From assembly GCA_018857735.1 (NCBI GenBank), contig JABMCL010001124.1:127501-191500 (forward strand): a stretch of 64,000 bases of DNA, written 5' to 3'. The DNA comes from Alviniconcha marisindica. Lineage: Eukaryota > Mollusca > Gastropoda > Provannidae. Below the pieces are notes generated by a model. It was given only the letters and a program-made list of their open reading frames with translations. It ran no database searches and was not told where the DNA came from. Positions 49,116 through 62,600 of this stretch are shown piece by piece (within the stretch, counting starts at the first letter, position 1; every line of letters begins with the position of its first letter). A program made the translations under genes and the position numbers.

Positions 49116-49140
49116 GTGGTGTGTGTGTGCTGTGTGTGTG
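48925..49140 (+). repeat. Interrupted GT array upstream of STOX
   Basis: GT arrays interrupted by GCTCTGTGGTG motifs that recur at 48984, 49021 and 49040. It begins ~300 bp upstream of the STOX start codon. Confidence 0.95.
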
Positions 49141-49452
49141 TTGCAAATGATGATATAGGCAAGCAGTGTCCGCCGAATGCAACACTTTGTGAGTCAGCAG
49201 TTTAGCCAGGTCGAGCCATGTCCGGAGAGCATTTGTCCTCAGTCTTAGCACATACATTTTCAAAAACTTGAACGTGTGCAGGATAGCATATTTAGGTAAA
49301 TCCTTCTAATATCACTTACGTGAAAAGAATTTAAGTAAAACATAAAGTAGGTAGTTCCAATACGATTTTAGCCCAGAATACAACGTCATAAAAAGCCGGG
49401 AATGAATAATTGTCAAGTTCAGAACCGTTTACCTGTACGGTTTCAACTTGAC

Positions 49453-49618
<166 letters not shown>

Positions 49619-49760
49619 GAAAGCGGAAGAATCACTTCTCACTGTGTAATCTGACCATGACTTAGTCAGTGATTAACTAGCCGTTAAAGTCATGGTGATT
49701 AACCAGTTTAGAACTAGCTCACGGTTGTTGTTACTTCAGTGTTGCTGTGTAGTCAGTTCG

Positions 49761-49765
<5 letters not shown>

Positions 49766-49814
<49 letters not shown>

Positions 49815-49825
49815 AAACCAAACAC

Positions 49826-49917
<92 letters not shown>
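49766..49917 (+). repeat. (GA)n then (CA)n
   Basis: (GA)n 49766-49812 and (CA)n 49825-49917, separated by 12 bp. Confidence 0.96.
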
Positions 49918-49918
<1 letters not shown>

Positions 49919-50489
49919 CCGTTTTCCACTCGATTGTTTGGTCCTTTTTGAAAACTCGACGTTTATAAGTCGCACAAACATGACTGGTGGTGTAGCTATT
50001 TTATTCCCATCAGTTTGTATTAGTTACGTCATAAACAAGGTCGGAATGTGGATCAGCTGAAGTGGCAACTACCTCAGGACCCAATCTTTCTGTGCTCTTC
50101 AGTCATTAGTAACGATAGAGCCAACTAGCATGGCTTAGTTTTGAAGTCGCACTGGAGAGGAAGTGTGTGTGTGTGTGGGGGGGCACTTCTTTGGTATAAA
50201 TATTGATAAAACAATCTAACGAATCTTGCGGATGGAAATAGTTGCACATGTTCTACATATATTCATGTTTTTTCAGGTCAACTTGCTTCTCTTTGGCCAG
50301 TTCCCCTTTACTATGAAACTGTATAGTCAAGCCAATAAACTCAATGTTTGTATGAGACACTACAAGAGAAAATGAAGGTTTGACTGCACTATAATAATAA
50401 TAATAATAGTGATGATGATTATGATCTCTAGAGCGCCCATCCGGCTACCGCACAAGGTGGGAGCGCAGGGCGCTTTACAATAACACTAT

Positions 50490-50855
<366 letters not shown>

Positions 50856-51671
50856 CAGACGGGATGGCTGTGGATACTCATTGACGACACTTTTGAAATA
50901 GTTACGTGTTCGATTCGACATGTCAGTTACGGCGGTGACGGTGGGGTCGAGGGGAATAGCAAATGGCTGAGACTTAAAACTAAACACCCAAACGTCAAGC
51001 AATGCGCAGGGCGGAGCCATAAACTTGATGGTGGCTGTAATCGTAAAGCCGCAAGACAGTGGGCAAGGGGGTAAAAAAAGAAAAAGAATCATGCACGTTT
51101 TTAGAACTTTTTGATACACATTGAACTTTGTCCTTACGATCTGAATGTTCACCTGACGCACACAACTTTTTATGCTGCTTGTCTGTGTGAGGTGCACCCC
51201 GGCCGAGACTCGATAGTCTGCTAGACAGTGATTTTGTCCCCCAGTCACACGCTCCGTCAGCCATTCAGGGAGTCAGGAACGACAACTTGAATGCCAGCTA
51301 CGGCTGACTCCCATTCATGACACCCCGTGGGTTGTGTGTGACCAAGTCTTACGTTGGCTTGAATGGCGCTTAACATCCTCAGATGTCGGGCTGACATATT
51401 AGGTACAACAAAACAAGTCTTACCTGGCGACACTGAAGCTGTTGATCAAACGGTTAAAAGTGAAACATGTCCGCAGGACACTGACCATTACTCGAGCAGT
51501 TTTAAATCGGACTGAGACTGAGTAGCAAAACACCGGTGGTGTCAGTTTCTCTCAGTGGCGGAGCGGTCAGTACTGACGCGGCGGTGTCCGGTGTCCGGCA
51601 CTGATTATCCGTATTAGTCAGCCATGCTGAAGGACTGACCAAAACCTTTAATTCGCCCAAGTTTGGCCAGT

Positions 51672-51875
51672 AAGTAAGTAAACATTCTGCTTCACGTCCA
51701 CCGAGAAGCAAACAGTTGTTTATTGGACGGGGGGGGGGGGGGGGGGGGGGGCCGACCGGGTTTTTGTTAAGTTTTGCTTTACGTCCACAGTCGGAAACCG
51801 TGGGCTTAGTTAAGGACGGGAGCCCAGGACGGCCACCGAGTCGACTTTCGCCACGGCTCCTGAGCCCCGAAGGCT
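51672..51875 (-). mobile_element. Two 107-bp units separated by a poly-G run
   Basis: The left unit (TGCTTCACGTCCACCGAGAA) is preceded by (AGTA)n and runs into 22 G (51729-51750). The right unit has GCTTTACGTCCACAGTCGGA and GAGCCCAGGACGGCCACCGA. Confidence 0.75.
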
Positions 51876-52706
51876 CGACCGCGCGCTCCACGGCTGAACC
51901 CGGAAGACCGGGATGCCGCCTGGACCGCCGCCACGGAGATGTCCCCCGTAGCAACTAGTGTACCACGCGCCCACTGCGGCTGTCTCAACTGCTGTGCCGG
52001 CGGAGCCCAAAGACATGCCCGGGTTTGGTAACGGTTGTTTCAATTCGGTTTTGAACTAAGCCATGTCCGATCCGCCGTGTATCCCGGGTCAGAGCAGGAC
52101 GCCGAACCAGTCATTACATGTGCGTTCAGGGTTTTTTGTTTGTTTGACTTCAGTTTCAGTAGACCTGACTGATTAGTCGTCCGCTACTGCGGTAACTGTC
52201 TCTGACTGACTTGGCATGCGCGGAGTAGCGGTTACTGCTGGGAAATCCGCCAAGGCACGGCATCGGTAAATTCTACCCGGCTAAGGTACATCAGTGCCGT
52301 CAGTCAGTTTGTACCTAGTCAAGTTAGGACGATGTCAGCGGGTAGGCCTACACTGAGCTAATTCCTGTATGCTGCCGGGCAAAAACTGATCTACACAAAC
52401 AAATGATTTCAAATTATGTGTTCAGTCTTACCTGCCCCCCCTCCACTTACCCGACTTCCCTCACTCCTCGTTACATTCGTTCTGTGCGCCCGTGTGTGTG
52501 TGGTGTCTGAGGAATACAACGACTGACTATCGAATTATTATCATAGTTTGTGTTGAGCTTGTAAAGCGCGGTGCGCTCGCCCTTGTCGGTGAGATACGGC
52601 CCGTATTATCATCATCATTATTAGATGATGGCCGGGAACCAAGGGAGTCAGTTCCGCAGCGGACCTACTGGGCGGAAGACTCCAAGTAAGTTACCCGCAG
52701 ACCTTT

Positions 52707-53012
52707 GGAGCCGATTTGGCCTAGCGGTAAGGCTGGTAAACACCGAAACGGACTTCCGTTCAGGTTCCGCTTCGCACAGACTGACTGAACTGAAGTTAAG
52801 TCTCTTCAAAAGTTGTGATTCGTGTACACTTTGATTGTGACTCAGTTGTTCTTCCACCGAATCAAACATTCCATAGAAGACTATGCTATCTGTCACCATT
52901 GGCCAGACTGTGAGCCATTGGAATGGTTCAGTGAATGCGGTGGAAGAACTTGAGGCAACTGAGTCACAATCAAAGTGTGCGGCATGGATCAGAACTTTTG
53001 AAGAGACTAAGT
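52707..53012 (+). mobile_element. SINE containing a long inverted repeat
   Basis: The head (GGCCTAGCGGTAAGG) runs into a body that then turns back. Arms of ~70 bp at about 52803-52870 and 52930-53012 are inverted copies (CTTTGATTGTGACTCAGTTG against CAACTGAGTCACAATCAAAG). A hairpin product of a SINE or a head-to-head insertion would both explain it. Confidence 0.75.
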
Positions 53013-53063
53013 GAGAGCCCATCTTTATGGCCATACATTTCCATAACACCCCCCACCCCTCCT

Positions 53064-53097
<34 letters not shown>

Positions 53098-53699
53098 TAC
53101 ATTTATCATGCGCTCATCAACGCTCACATGATACACTATGATATTAACCTACACATGATATTCTATATGTTCAGTCTCGCAACTCAGTCTTGGGCTCCCA
53201 CGACACAGTCAAGCAGTCCTTATCTCTGTGCGACTTAGGTAGGTAGGTAGGTAGGGGGTGCTTAATGTCCCGGGTGCGTTACATATTGGGGCAAGGAGAC
53301 CAATGCCGAAGAGGGTTTATATACTTTGTCCCCGGAAACCAGAAGGCTCGTTGACGGACAGGGACCCACCCGATTCAACACCCCAACCCCCGATGTGAAC
53401 TTGTGATGAAGTGGCTTTAAAGTCCCAGATGTCGTTTACAAATTGGGGCAATTTTAAAGTCCAGACGGTTTAAAAACCTCCCGGAAAACCCGAACTGTGG
53501 GGTAGCCCAGGACGACCACCTGACTCTACACAGCCCTGAACTATGAGTGTGTGCGACTCACGAGTGTAAGACAGTTATATAGTTGCTCACTGGACGTTAG
53601 CCCGGAACACAGACGCAACTTGGAGAGAGGGGGGGAGAGAAAAAGAGGGGGGGGGGGGGGGGGAGAGAGAGAGAGAATTTTTGAAACGGCCAGGAGCGG

Positions 53700-53998
53700 G
53701 TAAGTAACCGGGGCTTTAAAGTCCACAGAAACCATGAGGCTATTAGGGGTGGGGAGAAGGGAGGGAAAGGGGTTTTTAAAAGATGGGGGGGGGGAGATTA
53801 TATACCTATGACGCGGCCGTCACCACCAGAATAAAATTTGCCCAAAAGGGGGAGAACTTTAAGTTTTTGAGGGCCCACAGTCACAAGACGGTCCCCAGAC
53901 CACAATTTTTAAAAAAAAGGATAGCCCAAAAGGATTTAAACCCCAGGGCCTTCGTCCCCCCAACGCCTTCCCCTAGGGAAACCGGTCACAGACCCATT
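53700..53998 (-). mobile_element. SINE copy with corrupted base calls
   Basis: Alignable along its full length to the copy at 25725-26043 (TCCACAGAAACCATGAGG, GATTATATACCTAT, CACCACCAGAAT), but mixed sequence is replaced by homopolymer runs. See the finding on 53270-55300. Confidence 0.6.
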
Positions 53999-55329
53999 TA
54001 TGGAAAAATTCAACAGGCCAGCACGGCAAGTTGGAGATCGTAAGACGGTTTAAAATCGTTCCGGGGGTAATTGGGCACCTGCCGGATTGGTCACAACTTG
54101 CCCTTTGTCAACCATCCCGAGGACAAAAACATAAAAATATCTCCGGTGCCACCCCACTCGGACAAATATCCTTCAACCGTCGTGTTGTTTTGACGGCCGG
54201 TTTCCAAGGGAAGGGGTTTGGGGGTACAGAAGGGCCTCGGGTCTTTTCCGGGTTGGTCCCTCACCCCTTAAACGGGGTTTTGGACACCGCCGGACTTTTT
54301 CCCCCCCCAAAATTTAATTGAAAAATTAAATGGCTTCACCTGCCCCTCAAGCAGGGCCTTCGGGTACGTTAAAGGTTTTAAACCCCTTTTCCCCGGCCCG
54401 CCCCCCCTAATAACTAATGGTTTTTTTGGGCGTAAACGCCTGAAAGAAGAAGCGGGGCCCCCACGAAAAGCCGCGCACGAAGGGGGTGGGGTGGGGTGGG
54501 GCGAGGGGGGGGAAGTGCCTGGGCAGGCAAGCCGGGCCCGTGCTCCACAAAATTTTAAAAAAAAGGAGAGGAAGCGGAAACCCAAAAAAGATGTGCAAAC
54601 TCCACAAAGGTACACTAGATCCGAACCATCCAACCCAGTATTTTCGACCTATTATCCGGGTGCGACGGGGTCCGGACCGAAGGTGGTGGGGTGCACCGGC
54701 ATCTTTCCCTCCTGGAAAAAGGAAAAAAGAAACGCAAAAAAAATAAAAGGAGGGGGTGGGGCAGATCCAATATTTACCTTTACCGATTCAGTAGAAAACA
54801 CACCAGCTACTGGCGAAAGGAAGTCAGACTGCCTACCGTTTCACAAAACTACACACTTTCTTCGTCTTCCCCCTTGTAATCCATGGCCTGCCTACCGAAG
54901 CTTTCTTTGTATTGAAGCGATCAAAAAAAGCTGCAGCCATCTGATAGGGGAATTTCTTTTTCTTTTTAAAGACACCTTTTGAGAAAGGACGAACGGTAGG
55001 AGCGGTTGTTTTAGGAAGGGAGTGGGAAGGGAGCAAATTTTTACCTCGTAAAATTGTGCCCGGGCAACAAAACGTGAAAGAGAGGTTTCCCCTCCCCCCG
55101 CCTTTTTTTTTGGGCGATTTTTGGCCCCCAAAAACAGGGGTTTTACCCCTTTTTAAAGCAGTGCACAAAAAGCCTGGATGTTCTTTTCTTTCCCCAAATC
55201 TCCTTCTGCTATTACCATTTTAAATGGAGTAAGACCCAAACCTTTGGACAAACCTTCGCAAAAAGCCCTTTTACCCACCAAACCACACTCACAAATCACA
55301 CTGTATTAAATGTTCAGGAAATTTCCATA

Positions 55330-57635
55330 AATTTGGGCAAGGTTTATTTATTGACGTTTTAGAAAAAATAAAACCATCAAATAAACTTGTATAAAAATTA
55401 ATTAATCAAAATAAAATAATATTTAACATTAAACTGGTCACTTACATTGGAACATGATACATATCACAAGAAGCATTAGCCAAACAAATGTTTGACCAGG
55501 GGAGAGAAACCAAGGTGGAGGGGAGAAGGGGGTACAGGTACTTAAAAAAAGAAAAAAGAAAAAAAGAATGCACTAAAAGATACAGAGCACTGCAACAAAA
55601 ATACACACAGGTTTTCCCCCCCTACACAATATGATTTTTAAGAAAAGATACAATATTTTGAATTTCTTTTTGTTTAGTACATGTAGCAGTCCTATCAACT
55701 CTGTGACTCGAGTTTTAAATGCAGAACAAACTATCTACAAGCACAGTAGCACCATACCATAACATATTCTTCAGAATATCTTTTAGATTAATTGACTTAT
55801 CATCAGACTTATTATCACTGACGATGAAGTGAAGAAGCTCGGGTGAGAGAAAAGGAGAAAGAAAGAAAAAAGTGGAACTAAGAGAAAAAAACTCTTCTTT
55901 CCATTTTTACCTTTCATCACAACACTGACCTAAAAATGAGGTCACTGTGGTAAGAACAGGCAAAGCTCAGTATTTGAAGTTTGACAGTTATCACATAATG
56001 TGTGTCTCAGAGAACCAGACGGCGGAGGTCACACATACGCTGCCAATCACAATACCTCTTCAGACAAGATCTGGCACCTACTGTCAAACATTGGCCAGCC
56101 AGAAAGACAAGATGGCTCAGGTCTCACACCAAGTCTCTCTGGTGGGACTTGGTGACCGAGACTAAGCACTGCAAACCATTTCTAACAACCTGCATAATGA
56201 ATTTTCCAGTTGAGAATGAAACTGAAGAGTTATTCTGTGACTCACTGATTTTTTTTTTTAACAATATACATTCTAGTGTAACAACCTACCTCAGTGAATA
56301 TATTGCACAAATCTTCCACACACCTGCTCCTTCAAGGCAGTTTCTCAGGTCAGACGTTCAAGACACACACAAACAGAAGAGCATGACTATCTTAAATGGA
56401 CTGCACATTTGTTCTCTTTTTACCAACCAACTTCAAACATGTATAATGAAATTTTATACTGAGATAGTTATGTTCGACATAGAAAAATTGAACACAACTT
56501 TCGCCTGTCTCCTTCCTCTTTATATATATATATATAAAAAATATAAAAAAATCATCTGCCAGCAAGACAAACAAAAAGCCAATACATCTCACAGCAAACA
56601 TACTTTGTTCCCCCCAAAACAAAAACATATCAAACTTTTAAGCAATGACATTCCACTCAACTCCATTTTATCAGATAAATTCCACAAGTTTTTATTCAAA
56701 CGACTGAAAGTAAGACAATTCCACAAGTTTATTCAAATGACTGAAAGTAAGACAATCAAGCAACATAACAATAAATCTTGCGACATGCTTGCAAATGCTT
56801 CCATACAATCACCCTCAGTTTTCTGTAACAGCGTAACGTGAACAGCAGTGGTCACCCAGAAGTGTTAGACTGTCACAGGTGCCCTTAAATAACTAAAAGT
56901 AACGTGAACAGCGGTGGTCACCCAGAAGTGTTAGACTGACACATGTGCCCTTAAATAACTAAAAGTAACGTGAACAGCGGTGGTCACCCAGAAGTGTTAG
57001 ACTGACACATGTGCCCTTAAATAACTAAAAGTAACGTGAACAGCGGTGGTCACCCAGAAGTGTTAGACTGTCACATGTGCCCTTAAATAACTAAAAGAAA
57101 CGTGAACAGCGGTGGTCACCCAAAAGCGTTAGACTCACACATGTGCCCTTAAATAACCAAGCACCAAAGGCTCTACAGGTTGGTTACTTCTTGCAATACA
57201 GCAATCAGACGGGACAGCAGATTTAGCAGACAGTTAGTTACACAGGATCCGTTCATCCACCAACAGCTGAGACTGACACCCTTGGACAACCTGTCCTTGC
57301 TAATCTTCTGCACTGTAATGAACTTCAAGATTGTGACAGTTTTGTTGTTGTTGCTTTGTTCTTCCTTCAAATAAAAGAAAAAGAAAAGGAAGGTGAATAA
57401 ATGCCACAGAGACGGCCCATGCCAGAGGTAATCAAAAACTTGGGCTTTGAGGCTGTTCCCTCCCACGTACCAAGGGCAAGCACAAAACCAACACGCCTTC
57501 CTCACGCCAACCAGCACACAGCAAACACAAACACCACATCTATCCACTGGAGCTGACCAGGGGCTAGTTCTCCACCCAGTAGGAACCTGCAGGGTCCAGC
57601 AAAATGGCACGGACCAAGGCACAGGCAGCACCCGC
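55330..57635 (-). other. FLII: Probable FLII 3' untranslated region
   Basis: The 2.3 kb after the FLII stop codon is AT-rich and almost free of the SINEs and microsatellites found elsewhere, as expected of transcribed 3' UTR. Two overlapping AATAAA signals in minus orientation (plus-strand tttatt at 55343-55348 and 55347-55352) give a plausible cleavage site near 55330. It holds a 66-bp minisatellite and a short imperfect duplication near 56680-56750. A 279-codon plus-strand open frame (56002-56841) is judged chance. The end is inferred; a TTTATT near 56690 would give a shorter UTR. Confidence 0.45.
56834..57160 (-). repeat. 66-bp minisatellite in the FLII 3' UTR, 5 copies
   Basis: Copies start at 56834, 56900, 56966, 57032 and 57098, each with AACGTGAACAGCGGTGGTCA and GTGCCCTTAAATAACTAAAA. 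Identity is very high, so recent expansion is likely. Confidence 0.93.
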
Positions 57636-57770
57636 TCACTTGGGCACCTCCTTGTACTTGCCCCAGCCGTGGAAGCACTTGGTGAACTTGCGGTGTTCCT
57701 TGTACTTCATGGCCAGCAGCAGCTTGCGGGGCCGGTCCGGCTGCTTGTTCCGCAGGTGCTGTATGTACAC
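57636..57770 (-). CDS. FLII: FLII terminal coding exon
   Basis: Encodes [44 protein letters not shown] and a TGA stop. The family-typical end (VYIQH, then FTRCFHAW-like) is present as FTKCFHGW. Acceptor GGCCAG|GTGTAC, phase 0. Confidence 0.95.
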   Translation of the reverse strand: MYIQHLRNKQPDRPRKLLLAMKYKEHRKFTKCFHGWGKYKEVPK

Positions 57771-59592
57771 CTGGCCGCAAACAAACACAACACCTCAGCA
57801 TTCTGTCAACAGACAAGCCTCCACCTCATCTGAGCTACAGGTGAACCAGCTTACGGTTGCAGATACACATACCATTTCAGCTGCAGGACAACCAACCTGG
57901 CTACAGACACGCATAATACACATCATTTCAGCTGCAGGACAACCAACCTGGCTACGGACACACGTCATTTCAGCTTCAAGACAACCACGCGGGCTATGGA
58001 CACACATAATATCCATCATTTCAGTTGCAGGACAACCAACCTGGCTATGGATACACATAACACACATCATTTCAGCTTCAAGACAACCACGCTAGCTACG
58101 GACACACATGATATACACCATTTCAGCTGCAGGACAACCAACCTGGCTACAGACACATAATACTGAAAGAAGTGTTGCAGTGTATTTGTTTTTCAATTAG
58201 AAGGGGATCTTAATTCTGGACACCTCTGTCCACCCTGCTGTTTTGCATTACAGGCTAACATTAGGTGCAGATGCCTTATAAATATTCTTTTAACATTTAC
58301 ATTACACTACAGTCACCACTGACTGACCTGTGCACTCTTGAAGGCCAGCTTGATCTCCACATCACTGGTTTTCTTGCCCACCCACAGGTACACCTGCTCC
58401 CCATTGTCCAGAATCATCACGTCATCATCCGCCAGGTCATCCTGCACATCAAACACATCACACTCATCATCAACCTGTGTGCTCTTGTGTAACTGTGCAA
58501 AGTAAGACACACATCGCACACACTCATCACCAGCCTGCATGCTCTTGTGGAAGTGTGCAAGGCACGACGCACAGTGTCAACTTATTAGGGCCATTCTTTG
58601 TTGCTACCCCTGCCGTGGGAGCCGTTGGTGAACTGTGCAAAACAAGACGCACATTGTCAACTTATTAGGGCCGTTCTTTGTCGCTACCCCTGCCGTGGGA
58701 GCTGTTGGTGAACTGTGCAAAACAAGACGCACATTGTCAACTTATTAGGGCCGTTCTTTGTCGCTACCCCTGCCGTGGGAGCTGTTGGTGAACTGTGCAA
58801 AACAAGACGCACAGTGTCAACTTATTAGGGCCGTTCTTTGTCCCTACCATAGCATGCAAGCTGTTGGTGAACTGTGCAAAAGAAGACGCACAGTGTCAAC
58901 TTATTAGGGAACTGTGCAAAACAAGACATGCAGCGTCAACTTATTAGGGTACTGTGCAAAAGAAGACATGCAGCGTCAACTTACTAGGGCCGCTCTTTGT
59001 CCCTACCGCAGCCATGGGAGCTGTTGGTGAACTGCGCAAAATAAGACACGCAGCGTCAACTTCTTAGGGCCGTTCTTTGTCCCTACCTGGACACTGGTAT
59101 CTAAGGTCTGATTATAAACCACCCCTACCTGGCAGAAGTCTGCACATTTCTCAGACACGGCGAAGTATCCTTTCTCATTGGAACAGCGGAACAGGCGTGC
59201 ATAGTTCATGAACTCGGCGTCCGTGTCATATGGCTTCTTGCCCCCGATGCCCACCCAGAAGAAGTTCTCTGGCTCTTCACCCTCGTTGATCATCTGTATT
59301 GTGTAGCTGTCCTGGAACACGTTTTCAACACAGTCATCAATTTAACTGTGATCAGTTTCACTGGTGTAACAACTGTTACCATATGTTCCCCAAAAAAACC
59401 ACCACCACCACCACCAACAACAACAAAATCTACCAGGAATTGCCCCAACCACCATCATCACCAAGACTGCGGTCTCCCTTTAACAGGCAGACACATTTCC
59501 AAACGTATATATCTATATCTATATATGTGTCTTATAAGCATACATGTAAGTGTTTGTCTGTGTCTTGGAGGAAAGAGAGAAGAAGAGAGAGG

Positions 59593-59634
<42 letters not shown>

Positions 59635-62600
59635 AAGAGAATGACAGTGCATGAGTGTGGGTTTACATGTGGGCAAGACAGTGTGTGTGTGGATGTGAGC
59701 ATGCGTATGTGTTTGTGCATGTGTGCAGAAGTGTCTGTGTATTTGTGCCAATCAAACAATTTAGCTTACTATCCCATACCTTCACCAAGGAAGCTAACTT
59801 TGACAGACTTGACCAACAGAAACCACTACTTTCTTTAAACGAAGTACATTGTCAGAGTTACAGTGCATTGTACTGGTGGTACTAATGACCATTATCATCA
59901 TTGCTGTTGCCATTATTTTCATTGTCAGTACCTTGTACATCTTGTACGCAATCTCCTCCGCTATCTGTGCCTCAGAGTGATCAGCTTTGCTGCCGACCCA
60001 GACATACACAATGCCCTTCAGATCTTCACTGTCAAATGGCACCATCAGGATGTAGCTGCACACAGACATAGGTTTTATATACATTATATAACATGCACAA
60101 ATGTACACTGTGCCTCCACCACCAGGATATACATGTCCACTACATGTAAGAGAATACAGAATACTTTATTCATCCCTTACGGGAAATTACAGTTCATCTT
60201 GCACAACAACAAAATGTATGGAGAAAGAGAATGCGAAAAACATTAATACTCAAGGATAGTAACATCTGGTCCATTTTGACCTATCTAACAGCCAGACCAC
60301 GCTTCATTACAAAGAGAACATATGAACAACAACAAAATGGTTTACTGAACTAGGCCATCTGCCTATGTCAAAGACAGACGTTGGAGATGGGGGGTGGGGG
60401 GTGGGGTGGTCAAACACAAAGAGAGTGAGTGAGAGAGAGGGGGGCAGGGTAATGAGACAAGAGGGAGGGTGAGACACCTCCCGCCATCCACACACACTTC
60501 ATATATACCCCTCACACACACACACCACTGCCCCCCCCCCCCCCCCGAATCACTACATGCTCTTGAGGTCTTTTCGGTGAAGAGCCACCATCAAAATGAA
60601 AGATGAACAAGGCAGTCAGCAAACTCAATGGAGTGCAGAACCTATGCAGGTGACCCCCCCCAAAAGAAAAGTCTTAGGAATTTTACATCATTCTCGTTAA
60701 GTCTACCAGACTACTACTACACTGGAGAAAAAACCCACACGATTGTTACAGATAGTTGCAGAACAAGTACAATATTTTAATGGCTGTAGTCTCTGCACAC
60801 ACAACAACCATTGAAAGAGATCAGCTATTTTCTCTCCCCCCCCCCCCCCCCCTTTCTTCCCCCCATCATCCCTTTCTTTCCCCATTTTGCATAAGACAGC
60901 AATACTCACTTGAAGCAAGAATTCAAAAGAGATGAATCTGGTTTCATCAACTGAAAAACAAAACAGAGTAAGTAATTAACAATGTAGAACAATAAGAACA
61001 TTAACATAGCATCATTTGAAAAAATGGTACCATGATTAGCAAAAACAGTAACAAGAAATAACAACAGATTTCTCAAGATGCATGAATACGTAGCTGAGAC
61101 TGCGCAGAGCTGGAAAGAAAAATGTATGAAACTAAATAATTCCAGTGTGCGACGTAACATTTTTTGTTGTTGCTCTTGTAATTGATTTTTATGACCATAT
61201 TTCAATGAGCCAGAACACAACAGCCAAAACATATCTCCTTCACATGCTTCCCATGTGGCTTAGTTTCAGAACTTTACAAGATTCATGTCTACACAGTAAG
61301 ACTATGTTGCAAAGCTCTGTCCTGCAGGTCACCCTGACCATGGACAGGAAGCAGAACACTTTCAGACCTGAACACATCGCGTGGCGATCGTGCTGCCGTT
61401 GGCCCTCAGCTGGAAGAACTCCGTGGACGGCTTGGCTGGCACCTGGCCGGGAGAACCTGCCCGTGATGGCCGCTTGCCGATGCGGATGATGAACTTGCGC
61501 TTGAAGTGCGAGAGGAACTTGAGGTTCTCCTGCTGTTGCTGCTGCCGCACCACCTCCAGCTTGTCCCCAAACAGCGACTCAAACTTTTTCTGCAGGCTGA
61601 AAAGGACAGACACAACTGACAGTTCCTTGCCCCATCCCTGATAAGTCGTATGGTTTTTGTGGACGAAAAGCACCATGAACGAAGAAGGTTTCAATCTAAG
61701 CTCTAAGCCTCACCTCTTTCCTCACAAGCTCAGTCTGACCACCATGTGTGTCACCATCTTGGGGTTTCCAGGGGAGTTGTCTGTGGGCTGTGCTGTGTGA
61801 ATGTATTTGCAGTTGTTTTTTTGGCTTGTGAGTGCATCTGTGTCCATCTGGCACTGTGAACTGGCATGATTAAATTACATGTGGAAGTTTTTATGTGCCA
61901 TACATCTTTCAAACCGACATAACCAAATTACACATGCCAGTTTTTAGGTGCCATACATCTTCCAAACTGACATAGCCAAATTACATGCAGAAGTTTTTAT
62001 GTGCCATCCATTTTTCAAACCAACATAACCAAACCACATGTGGAAGTTTTATGTGCCGTACACCTTTCAAACTGACATAACCAAATTACACGTGGAAGTT
62101 TTTATGTGCTGTACATCTTTCAAACTGAAATAAACAAATAAATTACCCACAGAAGTTTCTATGTGCTGGACATCTTTCAAACTGACATAAATAAATTACA
62201 CGTGGAAGTTTTTATGTGCCATACAGCCTTCAAACCAACACAACCAAATTCAATGGAAGTTTTTATGTGCCGAACAGCTTCCAAACTGACATAACCAACT
62301 GTCGACAGTTTTGCCTGACCTGAAGGTGAAGGTAAGCCAGCCCATGTTGGAGGCATTCCGGCCTTGCCAGAAGTAGACGATGCACTTGTACTCGTCCTCC
62401 GGCAGGTCCTCCTCATCCACCTCCTCCTCCCCCTCCGGCAGCTCCACCGGCACCCAGTAGCGACACAGGAACACGTAGCAGTCCTCCGAGTAAAACATGC
62501 CTGCCCACACAGACACAGACAGCGTCTCAGTGAACTGGCGCAAAGTCAACAAAAATCACTGTGGTGTTACGGTGAGCGCAAAATAGACTCTTGCTGATGT

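Noticed and set aside
56002..56841. Plus-strand open frame of 279 codons
   Set aside because: It lies antisense to the probable FLII 3' UTR, matches no family I know, contains a DNA-level duplication and low-complexity Lys/Tyr runs, and has no splice or promoter context. Most likely chance in AT-rich DNA.
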